Assembly (NCBI GenBank): GCA_910587695.1
Contig: CAJUNC010000019.1
Location: 1 to 43,302, forward strand
Source: an uncultured Lactobacillus sp.
Lineage (GTDB): Bacteria; Bacillota; Bacilli; Lactobacillales; Lactobacillaceae
DNA: 43,302 nt
Reading direction: 5' to 3'
In this document: piece after piece, positions 26,325 to 33,841 of the stretch
How positions within the stretch are numbered: position 1 is the stretch's first letter
Layout of the letters: each line of letters opens with the position of its first letter
Notes under the pieces: model-generated
The model's input: only the letters and a program-made list of their open reading frames with translations
Told to the model about the DNA's origin: nothing
Database searches by the model: none
Made by a program: the position numbers and the translations under genes

Positions 26325-26517
26325 AAGTAAATTCCTCCTTTTGATTTTTTACGTTCGTATCTATATGCGGTAAGAAAAAAGCACTTCCCACTGAGCGCGG
26401 GAAGTGCTTTTTAACAAGACCCGCATGGTAGTTGATCCATGCAAGTCGATCTAAGAGAACCAGCACAGATACGAACGATACGTTACGTACGGTCGCATCT
26501 GTGCACACAGAAGCAAC
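26325..26517 (-). promoter_or_regulatory. Transcription attenuator in the trpXYZ leader
   Basis: Minus-strand RNA after the leader peptide. Elements in order: arm GTGCTGGT (26466-26459) complementary to GCCAGCAC inside the leader ORF (26528-26521); a competing hairpin of GCACAGATGCGA (26504-26493) with TCGTATCTGTGC (26474-26463); a hairpin GACTTGCATGG / CCATGCGGGTC (26447-26418); and a strong terminator (26412-26375). GCGGG (26424-26420) could also pair with CCCGC (26401-26397) and block the terminator. There is no T-box sequence (GGTGGNACCGCG), so a tRNA-binding T-box is unlikely. The exact switching path cannot be proved by reading. Confidence 0.65.
26375..26412 (-). terminator. Attenuator terminator upstream of trpX
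   Basis: Minus strand: AAAAA, then GCACTTCCC paired with GGGAAGTGC around a 9-base loop, then six Ts. It lies 51 bases before the trpX start and downstream of the leader peptide, so it would stop transcription before the operon unless relieved. Confidence 0.88.
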
Positions 26518-26571
26518 CTAGTGCTGGCTTTGCCAACGAATATTTTTGAGTTGCATAACTGTTTTATTCAT
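26518..26571 (-). CDS. Leader peptide MNKTVMQLKNIRWQSQH
   Basis: A 17-codon reading frame in the trpXYZ leader with a good ribosome binding site (GGAAAGGAAGAG, 7 or so bases before ATG). Its only Trp codon (TGG, 26535-26533) is codon 13 of 17. The four codons after it form one arm (GCCAGCAC) of an RNA stem whose partner lies at 26466-26459. A ribosome waiting at the Trp codon would cover that arm. This is the geometry of ribosome-mediated attenuation as in trp leaders, although classical ones carry two or more Trp codons. An arrest peptide that senses free tryptophan is the alternative. Not recognised as a named family. Confidence 0.65.
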   Translation of the reverse strand: MNKTVMQLKNIRWQSQH

Positions 26572-26604
26572 AGTTCTCTTCCTTTCCGAATTGATTATGA
26601 GTGA

Positions 26605-26633
26605 ATTGTACTATACTAAAAATTAGTTGTCAA
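26605..26633 (-). promoter_or_regulatory. Promoter of trpXYZ leader
   Basis: Minus strand TTGACA (26633-26628), 17-base spacer, TACAAT (26610-26605). Near-consensus; start expected near 26598, giving a leader of about 274 bases. It is divergent from the ssrA promoter. Confidence 0.8.
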
Positions 26634-26650
26634 TTAAAAAAATCACTTTT

Positions 26651-26679
26651 TTGCTTTTCTAAAAAAGGTGTGCTACAAT
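26651..26679 (+). promoter_or_regulatory. Promoter of ssrA
   Basis: TTGCTT (26651-26656), 17 bases, TACAAT (26674-26679) with an upstream TGC making an extended -10. It ends 17 bases before the mature tmRNA 5' end. Confidence 0.75.
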
Positions 26680-26696
26680 AACTCAGTAGTCAACTT

Positions 26697-27060
26697 GGGG
26701 ATGTTTAGGATTCGACAGGTATAGGTCGGGCTTGAGTTGCGCTTAGTAGGTTGCGACTACTATAAAACGCTCAGTTTAAATTATAACTGCAAAAAATAAT
26801 AACAACTCTTACGCTTTAGCTGCCTAGTCAGCACTGCGTAGATCCGTCTGATATCGTCTGTGTGTCAGTTGCGGGTCCTATATTAGCAGACTACGCTCAG
26901 TGTTTTAGCCTGAAATGCTGAGAAGAGACTTTTAGGCTAGTCGTTGGTGTTGGCCCTGTCATTCGGCGTGATCAACGATGAAATTCAAATAGTATGACTA
27001 TGAGCGTAGAGACTTGAGTTACGATATGCTTGGACGCGGGTTCGACTCCCGCCATCTCCA
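26697..27060 (+). ncRNA. ssrA: Transfer-messenger RNA (tmRNA)
   Basis: Rescues ribosomes stalled on broken mRNA and tags the peptide for degradation. The 5' end GGGGATG pairs with the 3' CATCTCC of the tRNA-like domain. The T-arm GCGGGTTCGACTCCCGC (27037-27053) and an encoded CCA end are present. The tag reading frame runs from GCA at 26789 to TAG at 26825-26827 and encodes AKNNNNSYALAA, a typical lactic acid bacterial tag. About 364 bases, one piece, not permuted. Confidence 0.96.
26789..26827 (+). other. tmRNA proteolysis tag reading frame
   Basis: Twelve codons, AKNNNNSYALAA, then TAG. With the alanine brought by tmRNA itself the tag is 13 residues. The ALAA end is the ClpXP recognition signal. 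Confidence 0.9.
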
Positions 27061-27065
27061 TAAGT

Positions 27066-27102
27066 AAAGCCCTCATCGAAAATATTCGATGAGGGCTTTT
27101 TG
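27066..27102. terminator. Terminator after ssrA, shared with ltaS
   Basis: AAAGCCCTCATCGAA pairs with TTCGATGAGGGCTTT around AATA, with A- and T-runs. It lies six bases past the tmRNA CCA and next to the ltaS stop, so it works both ways. Confidence 0.9.
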
Positions 27103-29280
27103 TTATTGTGTATCTTCTAAAGTGGATTCGACGGTAGGTGATTGTTCGTTAGTATTTTCGCCACTATCACTTTGTTTAAGCTCTGGAGCATCAGAGTGAT
27201 ATTTATCAGCGGTGGAGTGGTTATTATTTTTAGACCATAGACTAGTTGAACGACTCTTGAGTGTAGCCTGGATCTTATCTAATTGCTCAACTTGGTTTTT
27301 ATAGTTGAAATCTTTTGGATCAACGGGTGTAAAACCAGTTGGCACATAGAAGCGCAAGAGATTCTTATTGTTGAGCGAGTCCGAGAGTGAAAGCGCCGAG
27401 TTAACATGCTCTTGTGCTACTTTTAATTGAGCCTGTACTTTTTTAGACGGATGAGTTACCACATTACCGGTGCTGTTTTCGTAGATCGTACTACCAACAA
27501 CGGTGTATTTTGGTGTGATGAAATTCTCATTTCTAAAAGCAACAGTTTGATCATGATCTTTGGAGAAGAGATCTGAACCAAATAAAAGATATTTTTTCGA
27601 ATCGATCCCTGCTAGGTGAAGTAACGTCGGCATGACGTCGATCTCACCCCCGTATTGTTCAAAGATCCCACCATTTTCTTGCCCTGGGATGTGGATCATA
27701 AATGGAACACGTTGCATTTGAACATTGTAAAAGTCGCTCCAAGTCGAGGAAGATTTTCCTAAAAGGGAAGCTAACTTCAAATTTCGTGAGTTAGATATCC
27801 CGTAATGATCGCCATAAAGTACGATCACTGAATCATCATAAAGTCCAGAAGCTTTGAGATAATCAAAGAATTCTTTAACGGCTTGATCTAGGTAGTGGGC
27901 CGTAACAAAGTAATTATCGACTGAACTATCACCTGTATTAGCTGCTTCAAAGCTTTTGTTTTGGTCATCTAAACTAAACGGGAAGTGATTAGAGACCGTG
28001 ATGAATTTAGCATAAAATGGTTGTTGTAACTTTTCTAAGTACTTAACTGAATCATGGAACAACAACTTATCTTTAAGACCATATTCACTTAAGTTATTGG
28101 CATTTTGGTCGTAGTAACTGGCATCAAAGAAGTATTGGTAGCCAAAGTTTTTGTAGACTTTATCTCGATTCCAAAATGAGCCTGAGTTACCGTGAAAAAC
28201 AGCTGAAGAATAGTTTTGACTTTGATTTAAGATCGCTGGCATAGCTTCGAAGGTATTATCTGTTCCTAAAGTCGAAAACATCGAACCTTGAGGCAAACCA
28301 TATGCGCCAGTCTCAAGCATCGTTTCTGCATCAGAGGTCTTTCCTTGTCCGACTTGATTAAAGAAATTAGCAAACGAGAACGTCTCTTTACCGTGATAAA
28401 GGCTATTTAAAAACGGCGTGACTTCTTGTCCATTTAATTTATAGTCGATCAAGAATTGTTGGAAACTTTCAAGGTGGATGACGATGATGTTTTTATTTTT
28501 AGCGATCCCAAACATCTTTTGGTCCGGAGCAGCATAGTTAGCTTGGGTAAAATCAATGATCTTATTTAAATCAGCCCCAGTAGCCTTAGACCGTGTTTGA
28601 CTGGTCTTGGCTGTTTTTAGCCCGTCGTATACGGTAAAGGCATCGATCCCTAAATATTTGACTAAATAGTTGCGGTCAAAGGTTCGCGTCAGTAATTGCG
28701 GACGATCGATCTCACCTAATGTGATATTCAATAGTAGAAACATTAGGGAAAAAGATGTCATGGCTACGGCTTGATTCTTAGGGATATAATGCTTGTCGAG
28801 CTTGATCTGACGAGTCAAGAGTAGTAGTAAGATGACCACTACATCAATAATGATCAAAAGGTCTTGGGGTTTTAAAAGTGAAAACGAGCTCCCACTTAGT
28901 CCTTGTGAGACCGAAGAATACCCAAAGATCACGTTCATAGTCATAAAGTCAGTAAATTCGCGGTAATAAATAACGCTGATCAATAAAAATGCCGTATTAG
29001 CTATGTAAAGTAACAATAGACATAGATAGGCAGGGATCGTTTTACGGACGTAAAGTGCAATGCTAAAGAGCAATAGTGTCGTCGCGATCGGATTTATCAA
29101 TAAGATAAGATACTGATAGATCCCGTGGACACCAAGGTGAAAATCGATCAAATAAACTAGGATCGTTTTTAACCAAAACAAGCACGAAACAAGTGCAAAA
29201 AAGCCCCACCGTGTATTGATAAAATTTCGTAATTTTGTCCAGTTCACAGGTGCAAACCGTCCTTTCAAAGTAGTTGGCAT
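27103..29280 (-). CDS. ltaS: Lipoteichoic acid synthase (LtaS family)
   Basis: Polymerises glycerol-phosphate from phosphatidylglycerol outside the membrane. The 725 residues have five N-terminal helices (about 25-185) and then an extracellular sulfatase-fold domain. Key residues match Staphylococcus LtaS: Glu271 (HLESFQ), nucleophile Thr315 (GKTSDAE) and Asp491-His492 (YGDHYG). The tail after about 680 is Ser/Asn/Glu-rich and probably disordered. Start uncertain: a promoter (TTGACG 29318-29313, TAGAAT 29294-29289) would start RNA almost at the ATG 29280, while AAAGGA at 29265-29260 fits GTG at 29247 (714 residues). A paralogue such as an LTA primase cannot be excluded. Confidence 0.92.
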   Translation of the reverse strand: MPTTLKGRFAPVNWTKLRNFINTRWGFFALVSCLFWLKTILVYLIDFHLGVHGIYQYLILLINPIATTLLLFSIALYVRKTIPAYLCLLLLYIANTAFLLISVIYYREFTDFMTMNVIFGYSSVSQGLSGSSFSLLKPQDLLIIIDVVVILLLLLTRQIKLDKHYIPKNQAVAMTSFSLMFLLLNITLGEIDRPQLLTRTFDRNYLVKYLGIDAFTVYDGLKTAKTSQTRSKATGADLNKIIDFTQANYAAPDQKMFGIAKNKNIIVIHLESFQQFLIDYKLNGQEVTPFLNSLYHGKETFSFANFFNQVGQGKTSDAETMLETGAYGLPQGSMFSTLGTDNTFEAMPAILNQSQNYSSAVFHGNSGSFWNRDKVYKNFGYQYFFDASYYDQNANNLSEYGLKDKLLFHDSVKYLEKLQQPFYAKFITVSNHFPFSLDDQNKSFEAANTGDSSVDNYFVTAHYLDQAVKEFFDYLKASGLYDDSVIVLYGDHYGISNSRNLKLASLLGKSSSTWSDFYNVQMQRVPFMIHIPGQENGGIFEQYGGEIDVMPTLLHLAGIDSKKYLLFGSDLFSKDHDQTVAFRNENFITPKYTVVGSTIYENSTGNVVTHPSKKVQAQLKVAQEHVNSALSLSDSLNNKNLLRFYVPTGFTPVDPKDFNYKNQVEQLDKIQATLKSRSTSLWSKNNNHSTADKYHSDAPELKQSDSGENTNEQSPTVESTLEDTQ

Positions 29281-29642
29281 ATCACTTAATTCTAAACCAG
29301 TTAGCGGTCAAGCGTCAATTTTTCAAGGGAATTTTAGCAAATATTAAAGATATCGTTGGGTAAGTTTGAAGTTATGAAAATAGAAAAATTGTTTTCAATT
29401 ATTGTGAATTTCTTAAAAAATATTTATTTTATTCACATAAAATAAATTGCTATTGTGGCAAAATATAGTAGCGATAGTGGTGGGGAATTTGTGAAAAAAG
29501 TACGTGAAAAAAGTTTTCATATGAAATAAAATGAAAGAATTAACCTAAAATTCTTCTTGTAATGGTTTGCATAAAACTGCTAAAATATTATCTTGATGAG
29601 AATTATTGAGAAAAGAATTGAAGAGAAACGAGGGAATTGATT
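29281..29642 (+). promoter_or_regulatory. Divergent intergenic region, ltaS / sugar transporter
   Basis: 362 AT-rich bases with no gene. It holds the minus-strand ltaS promoter (29289-29318), a perfect inverted repeat with 11-base arms (29422-29432 and 29437-29447, ATTTATTTTAT type) and the plus-strand promoter TTGTAA (29557-29562) with extended -10 TGC-TAAAAT (29578-29586). A second repeat TGAAAA-N3-TTTTCA at 29507-29521 looks cre-like but is one base too long and lacks the central CG. Confidence 0.55.
29422..29447. repeat. Perfect AT inverted repeat, possible operator
   Basis: Eleven-base arms ATTTATTTTAT and ATAAAATAAAT around TCAC. No T-run beyond the arm, so a terminator is unlikely. 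It lies about 150 bases from both flanking promoters. Confidence 0.45.
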
Positions 29643-30503
29643 ATGTGGATAGCCTTGATCCCCGCTTTAGCATGGGGAAGTATTGGATTGATCAGTGGTA
29701 AGTTGGGTGGTAATGCTAACCAACAAACCTTGGGGATGACTTGGGGGGCTTTGCTCTTTGCGATCGCAATGACAGTAGTCGCTCCAGGCAACTTTTTAGC
29801 AAATAATAATTGGCAACTTTGGGTAGCCGGCATCTTATCAGGTTTATTCTGGAGTTTAGGCCAAAATCAACAGTTCCACGCAATGAAAGCAGTTGGTATC
29901 TCCAAGACCGTGCCGATCTCAACGGGGGCGCAATTGGTGACTAACGCCTTAGCAGGGATCTTCTTATTTCACGAGTGGACAACGACGCGCCAATTATCAT
30001 TAGGTTCATTAGCTTTAGTCATTTTAGTTGTAGGTGCTGTGTTAACAGCTTTACGTGATAAGAGTGCTAATAGTACCGAGCAAAATGAAGATTGGAAAAA
30101 AGGGACGACAGCATTGGTCTTATCAACAGCTGGTTACTTAGGCTACACAGTCGTTGTCAACTTATTGAAAGTCGACGCCCAAGCCATGGTCTTACCCCAA
30201 GCTTTAGGGATGGTCGCTGGGGCTTCAATGTTTGCTTTAGGTAAAGATGCATTCAAAAAGGAAAGCTTCAAAAATATCATTACAGGTCTAGTTTGGGGCA
30301 CAGGTAACTTGTGTATGTTCCAAGCAACTGCGATGATCGGGTTAGCAGTGAGTTTTTCACTTTCACAAACAGGGATCGTCATCTCGACATTTGGTTCGAT
30401 CTTACTTTTAGGCGAACACAAAACTAAAAAAGAAATGGTCTATGTTACAATTGGTTCATTGATGGTCATCATCGGTGGCGTAATGTTAGGTCTTTTAAAA
30501 TAA
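29643..30503 (+). CDS. GRP-family glucose/ribose uptake protein (GlcU/RbsU-like)
   Basis: A 286-residue transporter with ten predicted membrane helices, of the glucose/ribose porter family in the drug/metabolite superfamily. Typical stretches are the N-terminal ALIPALAWGSIGLISGKLGG, LFWSLGQNQQF, STGAQLVTNALAG and, near the C-terminus, GNLCMFQATAMIGLAVSFSLSQ. A TTG at 29637 is in frame, but GAGGGAA at 29630-29636 suits the ATG at 29643. Substrate is probably glucose (proton-linked, non-PTS) or ribose; a ribokinase gene lies at 40258 and pgi is next, but neither settles the substrate. Confidence 0.88.
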   Translation: MWIALIPALAWGSIGLISGKLGGNANQQTLGMTWGALLFAIAMTVVAPGNFLANNNWQLWVAGILSGLFWSLGQNQQFHAMKAVGISKTVPISTGAQLVTNALAGIFLFHEWTTTRQLSLGSLALVILVVGAVLTALRDKSANSTEQNEDWKKGTTALVLSTAGYLGYTVVVNLLKVDAQAMVLPQALGMVAGASMFALGKDAFKKESFKNIITGLVWGTGNLCMFQATAMIGLAVSFSLSQTGIVISTFGSILLLGEHKTKKEMVYVTIGSLMVIIGGVMLGLLK

Positions 30504-30511
30504 TGATTTAT

Positions 30512-30543
30512 AAGCCATGGCGCATGAGCGGCATGGTTTTTTA
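30512..30543 (+). terminator. Terminator after the sugar transporter
   Basis: AAGCCATG (30512-30519) pairs with CATGGTTT (30532-30539, one G-U), followed by six Ts overlapping the arm. Confidence 0.65.
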
Positions 30544-30707
30544 TATATGGAGAACGGTGGCGTTTACATTTATGGTGATCGTCTAATCGTAAAATTAAGG
30601 GTTTTTAAGCGTAAATCTTAATTTATATTTGATTTTGACTTTAAAATTCTGTATTTTATAGTATAATTAAACCCGTAGTAAATTGTAAAGGGAGAGCGAA
30701 TTATAAC

Positions 30708-32060
30708 ATGGCACATATTAAATTTGACAGTTCAAACTTAACAAAGTTTGTTCACGACAATGAATTAAACGAAATGCAAGCAATGGTCAATGCCGCTGAC
30801 GAACAACTTCGTCAAGGCACTGGTGCAGGCGCAGATTTTCGCGGTTGGTTAGATCTACCAGTTGACTACGATAAAGAAGAATTTGCCCGTATCAAAGAAG
30901 CAGCTAAGAAGATCCAAAACGATTCAGAAGTCTTAGTTGTGATCGGTATCGGTGGTTCTTACTTAGGTGCACGTGCAGCGATCGATTTCTTGCAAAACAC
31001 ATTCTACAACTTGTTACCACAAGAAAAACGTAATGCACCACAAATTTTCTTTGCAGGTAACTCGATTTCTGGTTCATATGTTCATGACCTAGTCGAACTC
31101 ATCGGGGACAAAGATTTCTCTGTCAATGTGATCTCAAAATCAGGTACAACAACTGAACCATCGATCGCATTCCGTGTCTTCAAGGAAAAATTGATCGAAA
31201 AATATGGTGAAGAAGGCGCTAAGAAGCGGATCTATGCTACAACAGACCGCGCACGTGGCGCATTGAAGACCGAAGCTGATGCAGAAGGTTACGAAACATT
31301 CGTGATCCCAGATGATGTTGGGGGTCGTTTCTCAGTCTTGACACCGGTTGGTTTATTACCGATCGCGGTTTCAGGTGCTGATATCGATGCTTTGATGCAA
31401 GGTGCTGCTGATGCTCGTAGTGAATATACTGATGCAGATCTTGCTAAAAACGAAGCTTACCAATATGCTGCTTTGCGTAACATCTTGTATCGCAAGGGGT
31501 ACACAACTGAGATCTTGGAAAACTACGAACCTACCTTACAATACTTCGCTGAATGGTGGAAGCAATTGATGGGTGAATCTGAAGGTAAAGATCAAAAGGG
31601 TATCTACCCATCTTCAGCTAACTTTACAACTGACTTGCACTCCTTGGGTCAATACATCCAAGAAGGACGTCGTAACTTGATGGAAACAGTTATCCATGTT
31701 GGAACTCCAACACATGACACGGAGATCCCTAAGGAAGAAGAAAACTTAGATGGTTTGGCTTATCTTGAAGGTAAGACAATGAACTATGTCAACGATCGTG
31801 CAATGGAAGGTGTTGTATTGGCTCATACTGATGGTGATGTGCCTAACATGATCGTTAACATCCCAGATCAAACAGCTTATACTTTAGGTTACTTGATCTA
31901 CTTCTTCGAGATCGCAGTTGGTATTTCAGGTTACTTGAACGGTATCAACCCATTCAACCAACCTGGTGTTGAAGCTTACAAGAAGAATATGTTTGCTTTG
32001 CTTGGTCGACCAGGTTACGAAGAATTAACTAAAGAATTAAATGCTCGTTTAAATAAATAG
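30708..32060 (+). CDS. pgi: Glucose-6-phosphate isomerase
   Basis: Interconverts glucose-6-phosphate and fructose-6-phosphate. The 450 residues match the short Firmicute form. Recognised are VVIGIGGSYLGARAA, the sugar-phosphate SKSGTTTEP loop, GGRFSVLTPVG and the catalytic-Glu region GQYIQEGRR. GGGAGAG precedes the ATG, and TATAAT at 30662-30667 is a likely -10. Single-gene unit closed by a strong terminator. In this window it connects hexose entry and glycogen-derived sugar to glycolysis. Confidence 0.97.
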   Translation: MAHIKFDSSNLTKFVHDNELNEMQAMVNAADEQLRQGTGAGADFRGWLDLPVDYDKEEFARIKEAAKKIQNDSEVLVVIGIGGSYLGARAAIDFLQNTFYNLLPQEKRNAPQIFFAGNSISGSYVHDLVELIGDKDFSVNVISKSGTTTEPSIAFRVFKEKLIEKYGEEGAKKRIYATTDRARGALKTEADAEGYETFVIPDDVGGRFSVLTPVGLLPIAVSGADIDALMQGAADARSEYTDADLAKNEAYQYAALRNILYRKGYTTEILENYEPTLQYFAEWWKQLMGESEGKDQKGIYPSSANFTTDLHSLGQYIQEGRRNLMETVIHVGTPTHDTEIPKEEENLDGLAYLEGKTMNYVNDRAMEGVVLAHTDGDVPNMIVNIPDQTAYTLGYLIYFFEIAVGISGYLNGINPFNQPGVEAYKKNMFALLGRPGYEELTKELNARLNK

Positions 32061-32068
32061 GCATTAGC

Positions 32069-32109
32069 AAAAAAGATCCGCAAACTGCGATAGTTTGCGG
32101 ATCTTTTTA
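32069..32109. terminator. Bidirectional terminator, pgi / CPBP gene
   Basis: AAAAAAGATCCGCAAACT pairs with AGTTTGCGGATCTTTTT around GCGAT. The T-run overlaps the end of the convergent gene. Confidence 0.9.
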
Positions 32110-32811
32110 TTTGGTAAATAATGCCGAAAAGAGCATGAATAAGGCAGGCAAAATATTATTTAGGAAGTGGATCATGATGCTGACCAGGAGTTTACCTGTC
32201 TTTTTGTAATAATATGCTAAGACCCAGCCCAAGGTACAATATAAAAGAAGCGTCCAAAAAACATCGCCTAGATGGAAATGAAGTGATCCAAAGACTAGTC
32301 CGCTAAAAAAGATCGCTAAAACAGTATTTTTAGGGAAAAAGTAACGCATAAAAATTCCCCGAAAGAGAAGCTCTTCACACAGAGGAGCAAAGATCGCTGT
32401 CATCAGAAACATCATGAGAGCGGTATTGGTCGAGAGTTTAAACATTTGTTGTAAAGCCTGATCATTTTGGGTTTGTCCGACTTGCTCCATAAACATTGCG
32501 TAGATGATCTTGATGATAAACAAAGCAATAAAACCTGTAATGATAGCATTGATATCTTGATTGGATAGTTTTTGGAAGATCTTATTGGGGCTTGGCTGAC
32601 CTTTTTTGAATTGCCAGCTAAAAATAACGAGCATCAGTGCATATCCAAGTAAAAGTAAGCCCCACATCAAAATATTTGTCGCTAATGGACTAAAGTTTTG
32701 AGGGAGAATATAGGGTAAGGCAAAAACTTGTTGGGGCAAGATCAAGCACAAACCTAATAAAATGAATTTGATGATGCGCCAGGCATAGCTTCCTAATGTT
32801 TTTAAGTTCAT
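32107..32811 (-). CDS. CPBP-family intramembrane glutamic protease (Abi/Rce1-like)
   Basis: A 234-residue protein with about seven membrane helices and the three conserved CPBP motifs: EELLFRG (EExxxR), FGSLHFH (FxxxH) and HFLNN (HxxxN). Members cleave within membranes; in lactic acid bacteria several are linked to bacteriocin immunity, but no bacteriocin gene lies nearby. The longest frame starts at 32877, across the glpF terminator; AAGGGAT before the ATG at 32811 gives the real start. Substrate unknown. Confidence 0.88.
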   Translation of the reverse strand: MNLKTLGSYAWRIIKFILLGLCLILPQQVFALPYILPQNFSPLATNILMWGLLLLGYALMLVIFSWQFKKGQPSPNKIFQKLSNQDINAIITGFIALFIIKIIYAMFMEQVGQTQNDQALQQMFKLSTNTALMMFLMTAIFAPLCEELLFRGIFMRYFFPKNTVLAIFFSGLVFGSLHFHLGDVFWTLLLYCTLGWVLAYYYKKTGKLLVSIMIHFLNNILPALFMLFSALFTK

Positions 32812-32840
32812 AGTAGAGATCCCTTCTGTAAAAGTGTAAT

Positions 32841-32870
32841 AAAAAAAGGCTGACGTTATGACGTCAAGCC
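32841..32870 (-). terminator. Terminator of the aquaporin gene
   Basis: Minus strand: GGCTTGACGT pairs with ACGTCAGCC around CATA with one bulge, followed by seven Ts. It lies between glpF and the CPBP gene, so these two are probably transcribed separately. Confidence 0.85.
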
Positions 32871-32882
32871 TTAACATAGGTA

Positions 32883-33620
32883 TTATAACCCAAAAATAGC
32901 TTTATATAAAAGGGTCGCGCAAGCACCAGCTGCAAATGGTGCTACAACTGGGATCCAAGCATAACGCCATTGAGAAGAACCCTTATGTTTAAGTGGGAAC
33001 AACGCATGGACGATGCGAGGGCCTAAGTCACGTGCTGGGTTCAAAGCAGGACCAGTTGGACCACCAAAGGAAGTTACGATGACCATAACTAAGAGCCCGA
33101 TACCGATAAAGCCTGCACCTTGGTTACCAAGGTTAAAGATCGGCGAATGTGTGATCGCTAAAGCACTGAAGACTAAGGTAAATGTACCAAAGAATTCGTT
33201 GACAAAACCATTGAAACGACTTTCAGTCGCATCGATCGTTGAGAAGGTAGCCAAAACTGCTTCTGGATCTTCGGTGATATCGTAGTGTGGCTTGAAACAA
33301 GCTAATACGACCAATTGTCCAGCAATTGCGCCTAAGAATTGCATACTTATGTAAGGTAAGACTTCATGCCATGGGAAATCGCCTGCGATGGCTAAACCTA
33401 AAGTAAATGCGGGGTTGATATGGTTACCTGAGATCTTACCAAACATCAAAGCTGGGATCATTACGGCAAAACCGTAGCCGATCGAGATGACGATCCAACC
33501 ACTGTGGTAACCTTTAGTTCCTTTCAATTCAACGTTGGCCACGGAACCGTTCCCCAACATGATCATGAGAGCTGTTCCGAAAAATTCGGCCATTAATCTT
33601 GAGTTTAATGCGAACTCCAT
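32883..33620 (-). CDS. glpF: Glycerol facilitator / aquaporin (MIP family)
   Basis: A 245-residue channel with six full and two half helices. Both NPA boxes are intact: HINPAFT (first half) and ALNPARDLGPR (second half). Asp after the second NPA-Arg is the mark of glycerol facilitators rather than strict water channels. AGGAGG precedes the ATG. Lactobacilli often carry several MIP paralogues that also pass water, dihydroxyacetone or lactic acid, so the exact solute is uncertain. No glpK or glpD lies beside it, unlike a dedicated glycerol operon. Confidence 0.9.
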   Translation of the reverse strand: MEFALNSRLMAEFFGTALMIMLGNGSVANVELKGTKGYHSGWIVISIGYGFAVMIPALMFGKISGNHINPAFTLGLAIAGDFPWHEVLPYISMQFLGAIAGQLVVLACFKPHYDITEDPEAVLATFSTIDATESRFNGFVNEFFGTFTLVFSALAITHSPIFNLGNQGAGFIGIGLLVMVIVTSFGGPTGPALNPARDLGPRIVHALFPLKHKGSSQWRYAWIPVVAPFAAGACATLLYKAIFGL

Positions 33621-33664
33621 ATTTTCCTCCTAATTAAATAACAATGAAATAATACACTCATATA

Positions 33665-33693
33665 ACTATAATGATTGCAATGGCGGGTGTCAA
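33665..33693 (-). promoter_or_regulatory. Promoter of the aquaporin gene
   Basis: Minus strand TTGACA (33693-33688), 17-base spacer, TATAGT (33670-33665), about 45 bases before the start codon. Confidence 0.78.
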
Positions 33694-33758
33694 TAGGCTT
33701 TCAGAAATATTTTTTTACTAAAAAAGTAGGGTTTTAGTGAGTTAAACAGGGGTAAGGG

Positions 33759-33786
33759 TTGTATTTTTCACTAAAACGCATACAAT
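33759..33786 (+). promoter_or_regulatory. Promoter of cbpB
   Basis: TTGTAT (33759-33764), 16-base spacer, TACAAT (33781-33786). Start expected near 33793, giving a leader of about 50 bases. Confidence 0.65.
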
Positions 33787-33841
33787 TATAGGAGTAGTGT
33801 TAATATTTGGATGAAAGGATAGTTTTAATAATAAAAGTTAT

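Noticed and set aside
26375..26604. T-box riboswitch upstream of trpX
   Set aside because: The leader has a terminator and Trp transport context, but the conserved T-box sequence (GGTGGNACCGCG type) and the usual Stem I/AG-bulge layout are absent. A short translated ORF is present instead.
29507..29521. TGAAAA-N3-TTTTCA as a cre site before the sugar transporter
   Set aside because: It is 15 bases long instead of 14 and lacks the central CG that CcpA requires.
30554..30569. cre-like ACGGTGGCGTTTACAT upstream of pgi
   Set aside because: Two mismatches at strongly conserved cre positions and weak symmetry.
30503..30586. 27-codon ORF overlapping the stop of the sugar transporter gene (TAATG)
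   Set aside because: No useful ribosome binding site, and it runs through the transporter terminator. It also has no recognisable features. Most likely chance.
32812..32877. N-terminal extension of the CPBP protease
   Set aside because: It is read through the terminator of the upstream aquaporin gene. The Shine-Dalgarno favours 32811.
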